A stretch of DNA of 64,000 nt from assembly GCA_963831235.1 (NCBI GenBank), contig CAWHPS010000059.1:155280-219279 (forward strand), in the 5' to 3' direction. Below, piece after piece: positions 25,736 to 34,577 of the stretch. The position numbers and the translations under genes are program-made. The stretch comes from CAWHPS01 sp963831235 (lineage in GTDB: Bacteria; Fibrobacterota; OXYB2-FULL-49-7; JAEUSG01). A model generated the notes under the pieces. That model was not told the origin of the DNA and searched no databases. It saw only the letters and a list, made by a program, of their open reading frames with translations. Numbering within the stretch: the stretch's first letter is position 1; each line of letters opens with the position of its first letter.

Positions 25736-26092
25736 TCAGGACTCAACAGGCACACTCCTTTCCATGAAGTACGCCCGTTTCAAAGACAACATACTCCGAA
25801 GGGGAACAATATCAATGACCCATGGAAAAAAGCAATTCATGAGTTTTTCAGCATCCATTTTGTCAGACAGGGTAAATTCCGGCACCACTAAATCAATATC
25901 CGATCCTTCATGAAATCTATCTCTATGTAAAAGAGAACCAGCAACACGAACTTTGATATTCTTAAACCGTGTTTGCAATACCTTTACAGCCTTAAAAGCG
26001 GTATTCCACGCCTTCTTATATTGCGCGTCCAATCCATCATTAACAGGTATATATGCGGGAATTTCTCCTGACTTAATAACAAGTTTTCTCAT
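25736..26092 (-). CDS. Nucleotidyltransferase-domain protein, orphan
   Basis: About 118 residues from MRKLVIKSGEIPAYIP; the frame opens further upstream but this start gives the family's usual N-terminus. AGSLLHRDRFHEGSDIDLVV holds the Gly-Ser and Asp-x-Asp metal-binding motif. The FPWVIDIVPLRSM stretch supplies the third acidic residue. No HEPN gene is adjacent. Part of this gene is duplicated at 22561-22690 with the catalytic core removed. Confidence 0.75.
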   Translation of the reverse strand: MRKLVIKSGEIPAYIPVNDGLDAQYKKAWNTAFKAVKVLQTRFKNIKVRVAGSLLHRDRFHEGSDIDLVVPEFTLSDKMDAEKLMNCFFPWVIDIVPLRSMLSLKRAYFMERSVPVES

Positions 26093-26192
26093 TTTATAAC
26101 CGTAAATATATATTTGGCGCATCGTGTGTTTTAGTGGGTACACACAACCCATTGTATTTAAAAACCTTAACACATGGGAAACCCATCCCCCC

Positions 26193-26533
26193 GCAATGCT
26201 GTTGACTTAAGGTTGACGGATGTAAACAGTTAGAAAAACCTGGTTTTAACCCCTTTTCTTTTCTCCAAACTTCTTCTTGGCCACTATTTGTCCGGTGGCA
26301 CGGAGGCCACCGGCCTGTAATTATATTTGTTTTTATGTGCGAGGCCAGAGACGGCCTCGCATTCAGCTACAATCTTTTTTTTGTTTTCACCGAGCCGTCT
26401 CTGGCTCGGTATCAAAAATAACTAACCATCAGACCAGCCGGCGGCCTCCGTGCCGCCGGGCAAATTGAGGGAATTCCCCAAGGTTTTTATACGTCTTAAA
26501 TGTCACATGTCAACCTTAAGTCAACGGCATTGC
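26193..26533. mobile_element. MITE-like 341-bp element with 25-bp terminal inverted repeats
   Basis: Bounded by 25-bp inverted repeats (26193-26217 and 26509-26533) with one mismatch, sharing the core GTTGACTTAAGGTTGAC. Inside are four hairpins. Two outer ones (about 26293-26314 and 26439-26460) are reverse complements of each other with two compensating base changes. Two inner ones (about 26339-26360 and 26392-26411) are likewise a related inverted pair. It encodes no protein. The nested symmetry fits a non-autonomous, palindrome-based element. Confidence 0.75.
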
Positions 26534-26543
26534 ATCACCCCGA

Positions 26544-26658
26544 CCCCCTTCCCTTTTTCTTAAAGGAAAAATGGAAGGGGGAGTCAAGATTAAAACACAA
26601 AAAACCTTTTTGCATTTTTCAGAACCCTTCCCTTTTTCCCTCAAGAAAAAGGGAAGGG
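26544..26658. repeat. Pair of REP-like palindromes
   Basis: Two hairpins share the arm CCCTTCCCTTTTTC. The first (26544-26581) has one mismatch. The second (26625-26658) has perfect 14-bp arms with loop CCTCAA. The sequences flanking the pair are also partly reverse-complementary, so the two form an inverted couple as in BIME-type repeats. No open frame of any plausibility lies here; together with the element at 26193-26533 this accounts for most of the 26093-26769 gap. Confidence 0.7.
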
Positions 26659-26769
26659 CAGGGATGGGTTTGGTAATTTGATAAAAATTCTTTTTATCCA
26701 ACATATTGTATATACCCATGAAAAAGTACGATGCCCCATATATTTATAAATGAATAACCCCATGCAGGG

Positions 26770-26967
26770 TTATTTCGACTGATACGATAGACCATATCCT
26801 TTTGCACCAATCACACGTTTGGAATAGGACACCAATCTTCCACCAAACTTCTTCTGGGTTTTTTTCAAATGCGCAGCATACTTTACCGGATCATAATTAA
26901 ACCTGGCGGCGATTTTGTCGGCGTTGGACCTGACTTCTTCGACAATAGGGTCTTTAAACATTTTCAT
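26770..26967 (-). CDS. Small conserved hypothetical protein
   Basis: 65 residues: MFKDPIVEEVRSNADKIAAR, then FNYDPVKYAAHLKKTQKK and a basic tail. The DPIVEEVR...FNYD pattern recurs in many short bacterial proteins found in toxin-antitoxin-rich regions, but I know of no characterised member. Just upstream (about 26968-27060) a 28-codon frame ending LPMPVIVTPEELMG resembles the C-terminus of a nucleotidyltransferase and may be the lost partner. Confidence 0.5.
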   Translation of the reverse strand: MKMFKDPIVEEVRSNADKIAARFNYDPVKYAAHLKKTQKKFGGRLVSYSKRVIGAKGYGLSYQSK

Positions 26968-27102
26968 CCCTCCCCATGAGTTCCTCGGGCGTTACAATGA
27001 CAGGCATCGGAAGCCCAAGCTCTTCATTCAAAGACATCAACTTTCTGCTTCATAAGTATTCTGAAATATATATTTTAGCAATTCCCAACGGCGTCCTTTT
27101 GA

Positions 27103-28527
27103 TTAACCCACACTCCGCGCCGCCATCCAATACCCGCCTGTTTTCCTGCTCCCACGATATTCAATCAAATGACCTGCTATCATTTTCCTGACCTGCTTTT
27201 CAACTGTATCAACTGGTATTTCAAGCCGCTTTGATATCTCTTTAACCTTAATTCCGCCCCTGCTTTGTATCAACTCCATAATAACAAGCTGTTTCTGAGA
27301 CATTCCGCCATTTATTCCGCCATTTATTCCGCCATTTATTCCGCCATGTTTTAACAAATTAGGTTTCTTATCGGTTTTCCTCTTTATAGGAAAAACTGTA
27401 ACAAGAAAACCATTGCTCACCTCGGAAAAAACAGGCATCCGGAAACCCGTCCCCTCAAAAGCGTCCAGCACCCTTTTAATGCCGGAACCATATTTCTCAA
27501 TAAGGCCTGCCTCTTTAAAAATGTCGGCGATTTTCCTGTTACGCGGCTGCGAAAAATACCTGCCGGAAAGGAGCGCGTCCACAGTAAGCCCTTCGGGTAG
27601 TTTCCCCTGATTGTAGATTTCTATTTTATCGTCGAAAACCTTGATGATGGAATCCGCACTGCCGGTATAGTCGCGATGGATAATCGCATTGATTACAATT
27701 TCACGCAGGGCGTCAACCGGATACGCCCATTCATCTGTATGACGCGCGGCACCGGTGACAATAACCCGCTTGTTGATATGCTTAAGAAGAAAAGACAAAA
27801 CGCGGTCAACTTCAGAAAAGAGATCTTCTTTAAGCCTGACGTCGTCCTGGATGATGGTCTCCGTCTGAAAACGCCCCATCTCAATTGTTGAGAGAGAAGA
27901 ATTGCCGGCCATAAACAGAAGAAAACAAGCATGCGTAATCTGATTGCCCCGTATCAACTCAAATTTATGAAGGACATCAAGGGGCGCATCCGTTATCGGC
28001 AATCCCCTGCCCCGGTTTGCAAGGGTAATGAATGTCCTGACCTTCTCAAGGGAAACATCTTCGAGTGTATGCTGATCATCATAAAGACAATCCCAACTCC
28101 GGTTAAATGTCTTCAGATGCAAGCCAACAGCGTCTGAAATGGAAATTTGAATATTGGCGTTGGCGACCCTGCGGTAATACCTGCCCTTACAAGAGACTGG
28201 CTTGATGGGGGATTCCGGAATGGAGAACTCGATGACCGGTTTACTGCCTGTTGCATGGGTACTTATTTCCGGTGTCAGAATAGGCTGTGTGACGTTCCGG
28301 ATTTGATTCACCCATTGTTGGACTAATTCTTTCCCGCAAGAAACACCGATAATGCCGCCGTTATCCGTAACGCCGATGTAGACGGAACCACCTTTGGTAT
28401 TGGCGAATGCGGTCAGCGTCTCAATAACTTCATTTCCAAAGGAGGCCTTAAATTCTATCGTTTCACCTTCACCGGAAGCCAGGAGCGAGCTTAATTTCTC
28501 TGTTGTAATTTTCAACCTGGAACCCAT
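27103..28527 (-). CDS. AlbA_2/Schlafen-type putative ATP-binding protein
   Basis: 474 residues. The N-terminal AlbA_2/Schlafen domain (about 15-130) shows GETIEFKASFGNEVI and FANTKGGSVYIGVTDNG. The middle has the HATPase_c_4 region (LREIVINAIIHRDYTGS, KIEIYNQGKLPEGL, KYGSGIKRVLDAF). A C-terminal winged helix (VKEISKRLEIPVDTVEKQVR) follows. Between the last two lies a Gly-Ile-Asn-Gly repeat from a 12-bp tandem repeat. Members are predicted regulators or defence-associated proteins; function is not established. It is the first of two paralogues here. Confidence 0.82.
   Translation of the reverse strand: MGSRLKITTEKLSSLLASGEGETIEFKASFGNEVIETLTAFANTKGGSVYIGVTDNGGIIGVSCGKELVQQWVNQIRNVTQPILTPEISTHATGSKPVIEFSIPESPIKPVSCKGRYYRRVANANIQISISDAVGLHLKTFNRSWDCLYDDQHTLEDVSLEKVRTFITLANRGRGLPITDAPLDVLHKFELIRGNQITHACFLLFMAGNSSLSTIEMGRFQTETIIQDDVRLKEDLFSEVDRVLSFLLKHINKRVIVTGAARHTDEWAYPVDALREIVINAIIHRDYTGSADSIIKVFDDKIEIYNQGKLPEGLTVDALLSGRYFSQPRNRKIADIFKEAGLIEKYGSGIKRVLDAFEGTGFRMPVFSEVSNGFLVTVFPIKRKTDKKPNLLKHGGINGGINGGINGGMSQKQLVIMELIQSRGGIKVKEISKRLEIPVDTVEKQVRKMIAGHLIEYRGSRKTGGYWMAARSVG
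27303..27347 (-). repeat. 12-bp in-frame tandem repeat inside the AlbA_2 gene
   Basis: Unit TTCCGCCATTTA (plus strand) is repeated 3.75 times without mismatch and encodes a (Gly-Ile-Asn-Gly) linker between the ATPase region and the winged helix. Multiples of 12 bp keep the frame, so copy number changes would alter only linker length. Confidence 0.95.
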
Positions 28528-28626
28528 ATATTTTTAACTACCTAAGGTGTTCAAAGCATGTTTTTCTGAATAAGCACAAGGTCTTTAGCCTTTTGAATCA
28601 AAATCTGGAAGGGAGGTAAAAATTCT

Positions 28627-28938
28627 TCATGCTGCATATAAAAGCATTCCCTTGGTGTTTATTTCTCTGTAAATAGAGCCTGTTTGTGCTTTATAAAACT
28701 CAAATTCAGGTTTTGATACTACTAAAATATCAAAAGGATGGTGAATTCCCAACAGTTTGGCTCTAGCCTCATTCATTTCTTTCATTTTCGAAGAAACGAC
28801 ATCCTTTACAACAAGCAAATCGATATCGCTATCCCGATTTGGATTACCATAGGCATAACTTCCAAAGAGGAATATCTTTAATGGAAATACTGATTTCAAA
28901 CGATCTATTATTTGATCACATAGTTGCTTTTCGAGCAT
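28627..28938 (-). CDS. Minimal nucleotidyltransferase, orphan
   Basis: 103 residues; FLFGSYAYGNPNRDSDIDLL is the Gly-Ser/Asp-x-Asp nucleotidyltransferase motif, followed by the PFDILVVSKPEFE strand with the third Asp. It resembles MNT antitoxins, but no HEPN gene flanks it; the next 98 bp hold no intact frame. It lies between the two AlbA_2 paralogues. Confidence 0.78.
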   Translation of the reverse strand: MLEKQLCDQIIDRLKSVFPLKIFLFGSYAYGNPNRDSDIDLLVVKDVVSSKMKEMNEARAKLLGIHHPFDILVVSKPEFEFYKAQTGSIYREINTKGMLLYAA

Positions 28939-28965
28939 AATTTTTTATTCAAAAAGTCTTCATCC

Positions 28966-30114
28966 TTAATAATAGAGCGCCGCTTTGAACAATTCTCCAA
29001 TTTCCTCAAACTCCACCCGTTTACCGGCTTTTTCAGCCTCCTGGCATACCATAGGCAGTCCACGACCTAGCTTGTCAATATAACGCATGTTTTCCATGAA
29101 TTTCACGATGACCGGATTTGTCGCATAAGAAACCCCTGCCCTCAGTTTATCGATTGTCACAGTGTTCGGCAATTTACCAGGACTCAGGAATTCAATCCGA
29201 TCCGAAAACAGCATAACACGGATACCCGAACCGGAAATGGCATAATTCCGGTGAACACAGGCATTGGTTAAAAGTTCACGGTAAACCCTGTCAGAGTATT
29301 GGAACGAAGAATCAACCCGCCTGGTACCTTGAATAAGGGATGGGTTAAGAATGTTGTTCTTGATAACGGCAAGAGAGGAATCCACCATTCGATTCAATGT
29401 CCCGCCGATGTTCTGTTTGTCTATCAGTTCGGCAGTAACGGTCGTTCCGGCAAAATGAGCGAAATCAATTGCCGCATGACGAAGATGCCGCTGTGGATTA
29501 TTGCCAAAAAGAAGCAGACCGCCAACCGTAGCCTCTGCTGTATCAGTAAGGATATCCGTGTTCTTCAACAAGCGGATTCGTTCTGTGTCAGACTCCTGGG
29601 GTAGATTCACTTCATAGCGAAGGAAATAATCTTCAAGAGACGCAAGGTTAATATCAGCCACCGAAGTTCCCTTGACACCGGTCAGGTCAAAATGAAACAC
29701 ACCGGCGCTTTGAAACAGCCTCATGAGTTCGCTTTGGGATGCTGTTCGGTTGGTGGATCCTATCCTCACAAGATATTTGCCATCAAGCGTCTGGTAGGGT
29801 TTGTCCGGCCCCTTGGGTACCTCGACTGCAAGAATCCGGTGAATCCCCATTGTCACATTCACAATACTGGCATCAATGGCTGGCACCACATTTACCCTGC
29901 AAATGTTCGCAACCCATTCTTCACGATTGAAATCATCCATAACGCCGGAAACAGTACCATCATCCTCCACACCGAGGAGAATGGTACCGCCGGAGGTATT
30001 GGCAAAAGCAACAATTTCACGAGCCAGAACATCGGCCTTGACATCTGATCTCTTGAATTCTATTGAACTATTTTCGCCCTGCTGTAATAATAGGCTTATT
30101 TTTTCGCTATTCAT
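28966..30114 (-). CDS. AlbA_2/Schlafen-type putative ATP-binding protein, second copy
   Basis: 382 residues with GENSSIEFKRSDVKADVLAR and FANTSGGTILLGVEDDG (AlbA_2/Schlafen domain), RELLTNACVHRNYAISG, RIEFLSPGKLPNTVT and DKLGRGLPMVCQEA (HATPase_c_4 region). It lacks the C-terminal winged helix of its neighbour. The ATG follows directly on the remnant of a third related gene at 30122-30259, suggesting repeated duplication or acquisition of this family here. Confidence 0.82.
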   Translation of the reverse strand: MNSEKISLLLQQGENSSIEFKRSDVKADVLAREIVAFANTSGGTILLGVEDDGTVSGVMDDFNREEWVANICRVNVVPAIDASIVNVTMGIHRILAVEVPKGPDKPYQTLDGKYLVRIGSTNRTASQSELMRLFQSAGVFHFDLTGVKGTSVADINLASLEDYFLRYEVNLPQESDTERIRLLKNTDILTDTAEATVGGLLLFGNNPQRHLRHAAIDFAHFAGTTVTAELIDKQNIGGTLNRMVDSSLAVIKNNILNPSLIQGTRRVDSSFQYSDRVYRELLTNACVHRNYAISGSGIRVMLFSDRIEFLSPGKLPNTVTIDKLRAGVSYATNPVIVKFMENMRYIDKLGRGLPMVCQEAEKAGKRVEFEEIGELFKAALYY

Positions 30115-30121
30115 TATTTTA

Positions 30122-30259
30122 TCACTTTCCCAGATTTCGGGGCTTTGATAAATGCACCCGTTTCAAATCATCAATTGTAACTTCGGGTGGCAGTTTTCCT
30201 TCATTTGCAATGTTCAATGTATTTTTGTAAACCCTTATCTGGATGGCGGACGTCGTGTT
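30122..30259 (-). pseudogene. Remnant of a third AlbA_2/Schlafen-type gene
   Basis: A 45-codon frame ending in TGA reads IQIRVYKNTLNIANEGKLPP, then EVTIDDLKRVHLSKPRNLGK. It lines up with the KIEIYNQGKLPEGL...SQPRN segment of the gene at 27103-28527. The N-terminal domain and the rest are missing. It lies between the export protein gene and the second paralogue and fills most of that gap. Confidence 0.7.
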
Positions 30260-30266
30260 GACAATT

Positions 30267-32756
30267 TTATTTCAGCTTTTCGTCAATAATCAACGCCGTC
30301 AGTATAAGTGTCATGGTTGCTGATGTCATGGCCATCATTTCTTTATAATCAAATGTTGATTTCTCCTTGGGCGGCACATATAGCTTATGTGGAACCACAA
30401 TCTTTGAACCCGGAACAACCCTGCTGGAAGAAAAGAATCCTGTTTTCGCTTTGGAAGCATTGCCATTGGGGTAAATGATATAGATATTCTTGATATCCGC
30501 GGAATCAAGTGTGCCACCGGCAGCGTTAATATAGCCTTTCCATGTCTGTCCTTCAAAATACGAGACCATGCTAGGATTAAAAACTTCGCCTGCAACCTCC
30601 ACAATATTATCGTTTCTACTTACAAATATGGTGTCATAATTTACCAGGAGATGTTTTCCCTTTATCTTAAAAGGTGATATGGATTCAACATCAATTGGGA
30701 TTTTGGATAGGCTCCCTTTTCTTACAATATTCAGTGAATAAGGGTTGGAACGGCTTGTAAAAACACCAACCCTTTTCATAAAATCTGCCAGGTTTTCCGT
30801 TTTGGACAGAAGTGCGTAGGGGCCTGGATTCTCAAATTCCCCAGCAAGACAGACAAATTCCACGCTACCCTTCTCGATATCCTTGCGAAAAATAACCAGA
30901 GCGCCTTCACGGATTAAATCAATGGATTCAAGGTTAGAAGGGGTCAAGCTTACCATTGCCCCTAATTTTCCAAAACCGGGTTTGCTGAAATCAGGATTAT
31001 TGATTTCCACCTGATTTCGGTTGATAGCAGAAGGCAGACCGCCAAGCCTATGGATAATTACATTCAAACTCAAATCATTGGAAAATTCAAGAATTAACGG
31101 CTCTCTCCCATCCATAAGAACAACCACTGGAAATTTCTCGTTGAATTTTTTGTAGTCAAAGGTGTACACTTCATCCCGTTTGGCCATTCGGTAATTTTCC
31201 GCATTTTCCGCCATAACGGTTTCATAGCGAATATTATTATGATCGTCTGTTTTCTTGATATACACATAAGGTAGTGCACCATCACGAAGGCCCCCGGCCC
31301 TGCGAATAACGCTTTGAAGCGTGAGGGAATCAGAATAGGGAAACTTGACATTATCACGAACAAAACCAAAAACAGATATTGAGGTTGAATCCAGGAATTG
31401 TGTTTCGTGATAGGTTAGAATGGAATCGCCTTTTTGGACAGGGAATGTTTTGGCCTCGTCCTGATTATTTATTACTAGCTTTATGGACTGGGGGCCTTGG
31501 GGTGTTTTTCTTACTACTTCAATGTTCGGAGAATATCCTTTGACAAGATCACCGGCTTTTTTAACAACATCCCAAAGTGAATTCGTTTGTCCCTTTATTG
31601 AATACCGGCCAGGCACATTGACTCCTAGCCCTGTAATATTAACATAATCTTTAATTTCAACCTGCATCAGCCTTTCTGATATTATGTCCCCATCACGCAA
31701 AACAAATGATTTGAATTCCGCGTCAGAAGCCTTAAGATCAAGTATCCGCCTCGTTGGACTATCCGGATTACGTTCCGCTGCCGGTATCAATCGCTCCACT
31801 TCAATTAAAGGCGAAATATCCTTGGCTTCAAGACCACTGGCAAAGTCCATGAGATCGCCCATTGTCTCGGACGATGTAACCTCGTATAACGCAGGTCTTC
31901 TAACAATACCTTTTATTTCAACCACATTCTTAAGGTCTGCAAAAAACAAAAGGTCATTTTCCTTCATGACAATATCCGGTATCTTACCGGTTTTTAAAAA
32001 TGAATAAAGGTCAAATGTCGCAATTATGCTGCCGCCCCGCTCAAGGCGTATATCACGAATGGATCCCTGTTCCGAGGGGCCCCTTGAAAGAACCAATGCC
32101 TGCCAGAATGTGCAGTAAGGGGGAACAAGTATAGTACCTGGAATTTTAGCCTGACCAATAATATTGACTTTAATAGGATGGGTTGAAATTACCCGAACCT
32201 CACCTTGCACACCTGTCATACCTGTCACAACATTATTTATTGTTTCCTTGAGAGCGCGTTGGGTCATACCCTTTATATAAACTTGTTTGTTTAAAAGCTC
32301 GATAAAGACATACCCATCCTGTCCAATCGTATAACTTTTATCAAGATTATATCTTCCCCAAAGGCGAAGCAGAACCTGGTCACCTTCGACAATTACATAA
32401 TTATCCGGCACATACCCGCTCACCAATGTTGTGTAATCCTGCCTGAAGAATGATCTCCCATAAATCTCTTTTTTTGCACCTGATGGATCAATACGGGCTA
32501 TATCTTTAGTTGTATTTCCCTTATCCGAAGGAGTATCATCGGTCTTCTGCACTGAAGGAGGCGGGGTAACTATTAGCAGACTGCTATCCACACTATTTTT
32601 TGTCTGAGCACTGGCATCACTTTCTATTTGACTTGCCAAACCTGGATTTTCCCTCATTAATTTAGCGGCTTGCTCCTTTTGAGCTGGTGTCAAATTCTGA
32701 CCCATAGCAATTGCAAAAAACAGAAGGATAACTATCCCTTTTTTGCTGAAAAGCAT
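30267..32756 (-). CDS. SLBB-domain polysaccharide export protein (Wza-like)
   Basis: About 829 residues, a large outer-membrane export protein. The signal peptide is MLFSKKGIVILLFFAIAMG. A Poly_export domain (about residues 110-205; NYVIVEGDQVLLRLWGRYNL) is followed by several SLBB repeats (VNIIGQAKIPGTILVPPYCT, VEIKGIVRRPALYEVTSSET, VNITGLGVNVPGRYSIKG, SVFGFVRDNVKF, VEVAGEVFNPS) and a C-terminal hydrophobic helix (TSATMTLILTALII). I chose the start at 32756 for its AGGAGG 4 nt upstream. It is probably the exit channel for the polysaccharide made by the locus to its left, though separated from it by the toxin-antitoxin island. Confidence 0.88.
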   Translation of the reverse strand: MLFSKKGIVILLFFAIAMGQNLTPAQKEQAAKLMRENPGLASQIESDASAQTKNSVDSSLLIVTPPPSVQKTDDTPSDKGNTTKDIARIDPSGAKKEIYGRSFFRQDYTTLVSGYVPDNYVIVEGDQVLLRLWGRYNLDKSYTIGQDGYVFIELLNKQVYIKGMTQRALKETINNVVTGMTGVQGEVRVISTHPIKVNIIGQAKIPGTILVPPYCTFWQALVLSRGPSEQGSIRDIRLERGGSIIATFDLYSFLKTGKIPDIVMKENDLLFFADLKNVVEIKGIVRRPALYEVTSSETMGDLMDFASGLEAKDISPLIEVERLIPAAERNPDSPTRRILDLKASDAEFKSFVLRDGDIISERLMQVEIKDYVNITGLGVNVPGRYSIKGQTNSLWDVVKKAGDLVKGYSPNIEVVRKTPQGPQSIKLVINNQDEAKTFPVQKGDSILTYHETQFLDSTSISVFGFVRDNVKFPYSDSLTLQSVIRRAGGLRDGALPYVYIKKTDDHNNIRYETVMAENAENYRMAKRDEVYTFDYKKFNEKFPVVVLMDGREPLILEFSNDLSLNVIIHRLGGLPSAINRNQVEINNPDFSKPGFGKLGAMVSLTPSNLESIDLIREGALVIFRKDIEKGSVEFVCLAGEFENPGPYALLSKTENLADFMKRVGVFTSRSNPYSLNIVRKGSLSKIPIDVESISPFKIKGKHLLVNYDTIFVSRNDNIVEVAGEVFNPSMVSYFEGQTWKGYINAAGGTLDSADIKNIYIIYPNGNASKAKTGFFSSSRVVPGSKIVVPHKLYVPPKEKSTFDYKEMMAMTSATMTLILTALIIDEKLK

Positions 32757-32981
32757 CAAACCTCCTGAAAAATATTTTAGCAAAATAATGTCTATTTAAA
32801 TTTTAAGGTACTTTTTGAGAATAAAATATATAAAGACGGCTCAATGTATTGCAATGATTTAACATCCGGTTAAGTTATTTAACATGGAAACAAGCTGCAT
32901 TTCAAGTCATTTTAATGTTCTCAATCCCCATCCGGATAAATTAAGTATATAAAACCTTTTCCCTAAAAAATCCACCTTCCT

Positions 32982-33011
32982 TTGACATTTCTTAACGTAT
33001 CCTATTATCTT
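32982..33011 (+). promoter_or_regulatory. Sigma70-like promoter of gpmI
   Basis: TTGACA at 32982-32987 and TATCTT at 33006-33011 with an 18-bp spacer, about 60 bp before the gpmI start. The gene itself has CAGGAG 4 nt before its ATG. The remaining 32784-32981 stretch between the divergent genes shows no gene. Confidence 0.6.
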
Positions 33012-33072
33012 TTTTATTCTTTAAACTTGATGCGGGTCTAATCAAAGGCCGTATCAACAACTCAGGAGCTTT

Positions 33073-34575
33073 ATGAAACGACCTCTCTGTCTTATCATCC
33101 GCGACGGGTGGGGATATGCCCCTCCTTCCAAAGGAAACGCAATCACAAGCGCCAAAACCCCGCGAACAGACGAATTCATGAAAAAATATCCTAATACGCT
33201 GATAAAATGCAGAGGCCTTGCAGTTGGCCTTGAAAAGGGCAACCAGGGCAATAGCGAGGTCGGACATCTTAATATAGGCGCGGGCAGAATCGTGTATCAG
33301 AGCATGACACGCATCAATAAATCAATTGAAGATGGCGACTTCTTCAAGAACAAGGCTTTTCTTAATGCCATCGCCCATTGCAAAAACAACAATTCAACCC
33401 TCCACCTATACGGACTTGTCCAGGATCAGGGGGTGCATGCTGTTACATCACAGTGTGTGGCACTTTTGGACCTTTGCGCCAGGGAGAAATTCAAGAACGT
33501 ATTGGTGCATGCATTTACCGATGGTCGGGATACACCACCGAAATCAGCTAAAATTTATTTAAAAGAACTCCAGGATGGAATAGACAAATTCGGCGTTGGC
33601 CGTGTTGCATCCGTAATGGGCCGTTATTATGCCATGGATCGGGACACAAGATGGGAAAGAGTTGAAGTCGCGTACAATGGCTTGGTAAAAGGCGAAGGCA
33701 AATCCGTTTCCAGCTGGAATGAGGCTATTGACGATGCTTATGCTGCGGGTGAGAATGATGAATTCATCAAACCGCGATTGATTGATTTTAAAGGGATCAA
33801 AGATAGTGACGCGATTATATTCTTCAACTACAGGCTTGACCGAACAAGGGAGCTTACGCATGCTTTTACGGATGTAGAATTTAACGGGTTCAAACGTGAA
33901 AAGAGAAAGGTGTTTTACGTTGGGTTTACGGATTATTATCCGAACGGCAATTTCGAAGTGGCTTATGCGCCGCAAACTAACAAAAATATTTTCGGGGAAT
34001 ATATTGCTGATAAAGGTTTAAAACAGGTCCGTTGCGCTGAAACTGAAAAGTATGCGCATGTGACCTTTTTCTTTAATGGCCAGGAAGAGACGCCATATAA
34101 GAATGAGGATCGTTTGCTTGTAAACAGCCCCAAGGTGGCAACCTATGATCTAAAACCTGAAATGAGCGCGCCCGAAGTCCGGGACAAGGTCCTTAATGCC
34201 ATAAAGAGTGACGTCTATGATGTCATAATCGTGAATTTTGCAAACTGCGATATGGTGGGCCACACCGGCGTGTTCCCAGCTGTTGTCAAGGCTGTTGAGA
34301 CTGTTGACGAATGCGTTGGCGCGCTTGTTGATGCCGTGGTATCAAAAAACGGCACTGCAATTATAACAGCTGACCACGGAAACGCGGAACAAAAGCTCCT
34401 TGATGACGGCACCCCAATGACTGCCCATACTACAAACGATGTGCCGCTCATTCTTATTGGCTGCGGAGATGTCAAGTTGCGCGAAGGCGGCCTGCTTGGC
34501 GATATCGCGCCCACAATGCTTAAAATACTTGGTCTTGAACAACCAATTGAAATGACCGGAAAGAGTCTATTCTAA
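33073..34575 (+). CDS. gpmI: 2,3-bisphosphoglycerate-independent phosphoglycerate mutase
   Basis: 500 residues of the alkaline-phosphatase superfamily. IIRDGWGY carries the first metal-binding Asp, GNSEVGHLNIGAGR the catalytic Ser that is phosphorylated in the reaction, FTDGRDTPP and GRYYAMDRD the substrate pocket, and VNFANCDMVGHTG plus TADHGNAEQ the remaining Mn ligands. It interconverts 3- and 2-phosphoglycerate in glycolysis. It is the first gene of a plus-strand run with cysS (2-nt gap), clpP and the transporter. Confidence 0.97.
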   Translation: MKRPLCLIIRDGWGYAPPSKGNAITSAKTPRTDEFMKKYPNTLIKCRGLAVGLEKGNQGNSEVGHLNIGAGRIVYQSMTRINKSIEDGDFFKNKAFLNAIAHCKNNNSTLHLYGLVQDQGVHAVTSQCVALLDLCAREKFKNVLVHAFTDGRDTPPKSAKIYLKELQDGIDKFGVGRVASVMGRYYAMDRDTRWERVEVAYNGLVKGEGKSVSSWNEAIDDAYAAGENDEFIKPRLIDFKGIKDSDAIIFFNYRLDRTRELTHAFTDVEFNGFKREKRKVFYVGFTDYYPNGNFEVAYAPQTNKNIFGEYIADKGLKQVRCAETEKYAHVTFFFNGQEETPYKNEDRLLVNSPKVATYDLKPEMSAPEVRDKVLNAIKSDVYDVIIVNFANCDMVGHTGVFPAVVKAVETVDECVGALVDAVVSKNGTAIITADHGNAEQKLLDDGTPMTAHTTNDVPLILIGCGDVKLREGGLLGDIAPTMLKILGLEQPIEMTGKSLF

Positions 34576-34577
34576 TT

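Noticed and set aside
26516..26719. 67-codon minus-strand frame
   Set aside because: It runs through the REP-like palindromes, and its peptide (Phe/Pro/Lys-rich repeats) is a by-product of those hairpins.
27303..27347. CRISPR-like repeat
   Set aside because: Units are contiguous 12-mers with no spacers and keep the reading frame of a protein; no cas gene or repeat-spacer array is present in the window.
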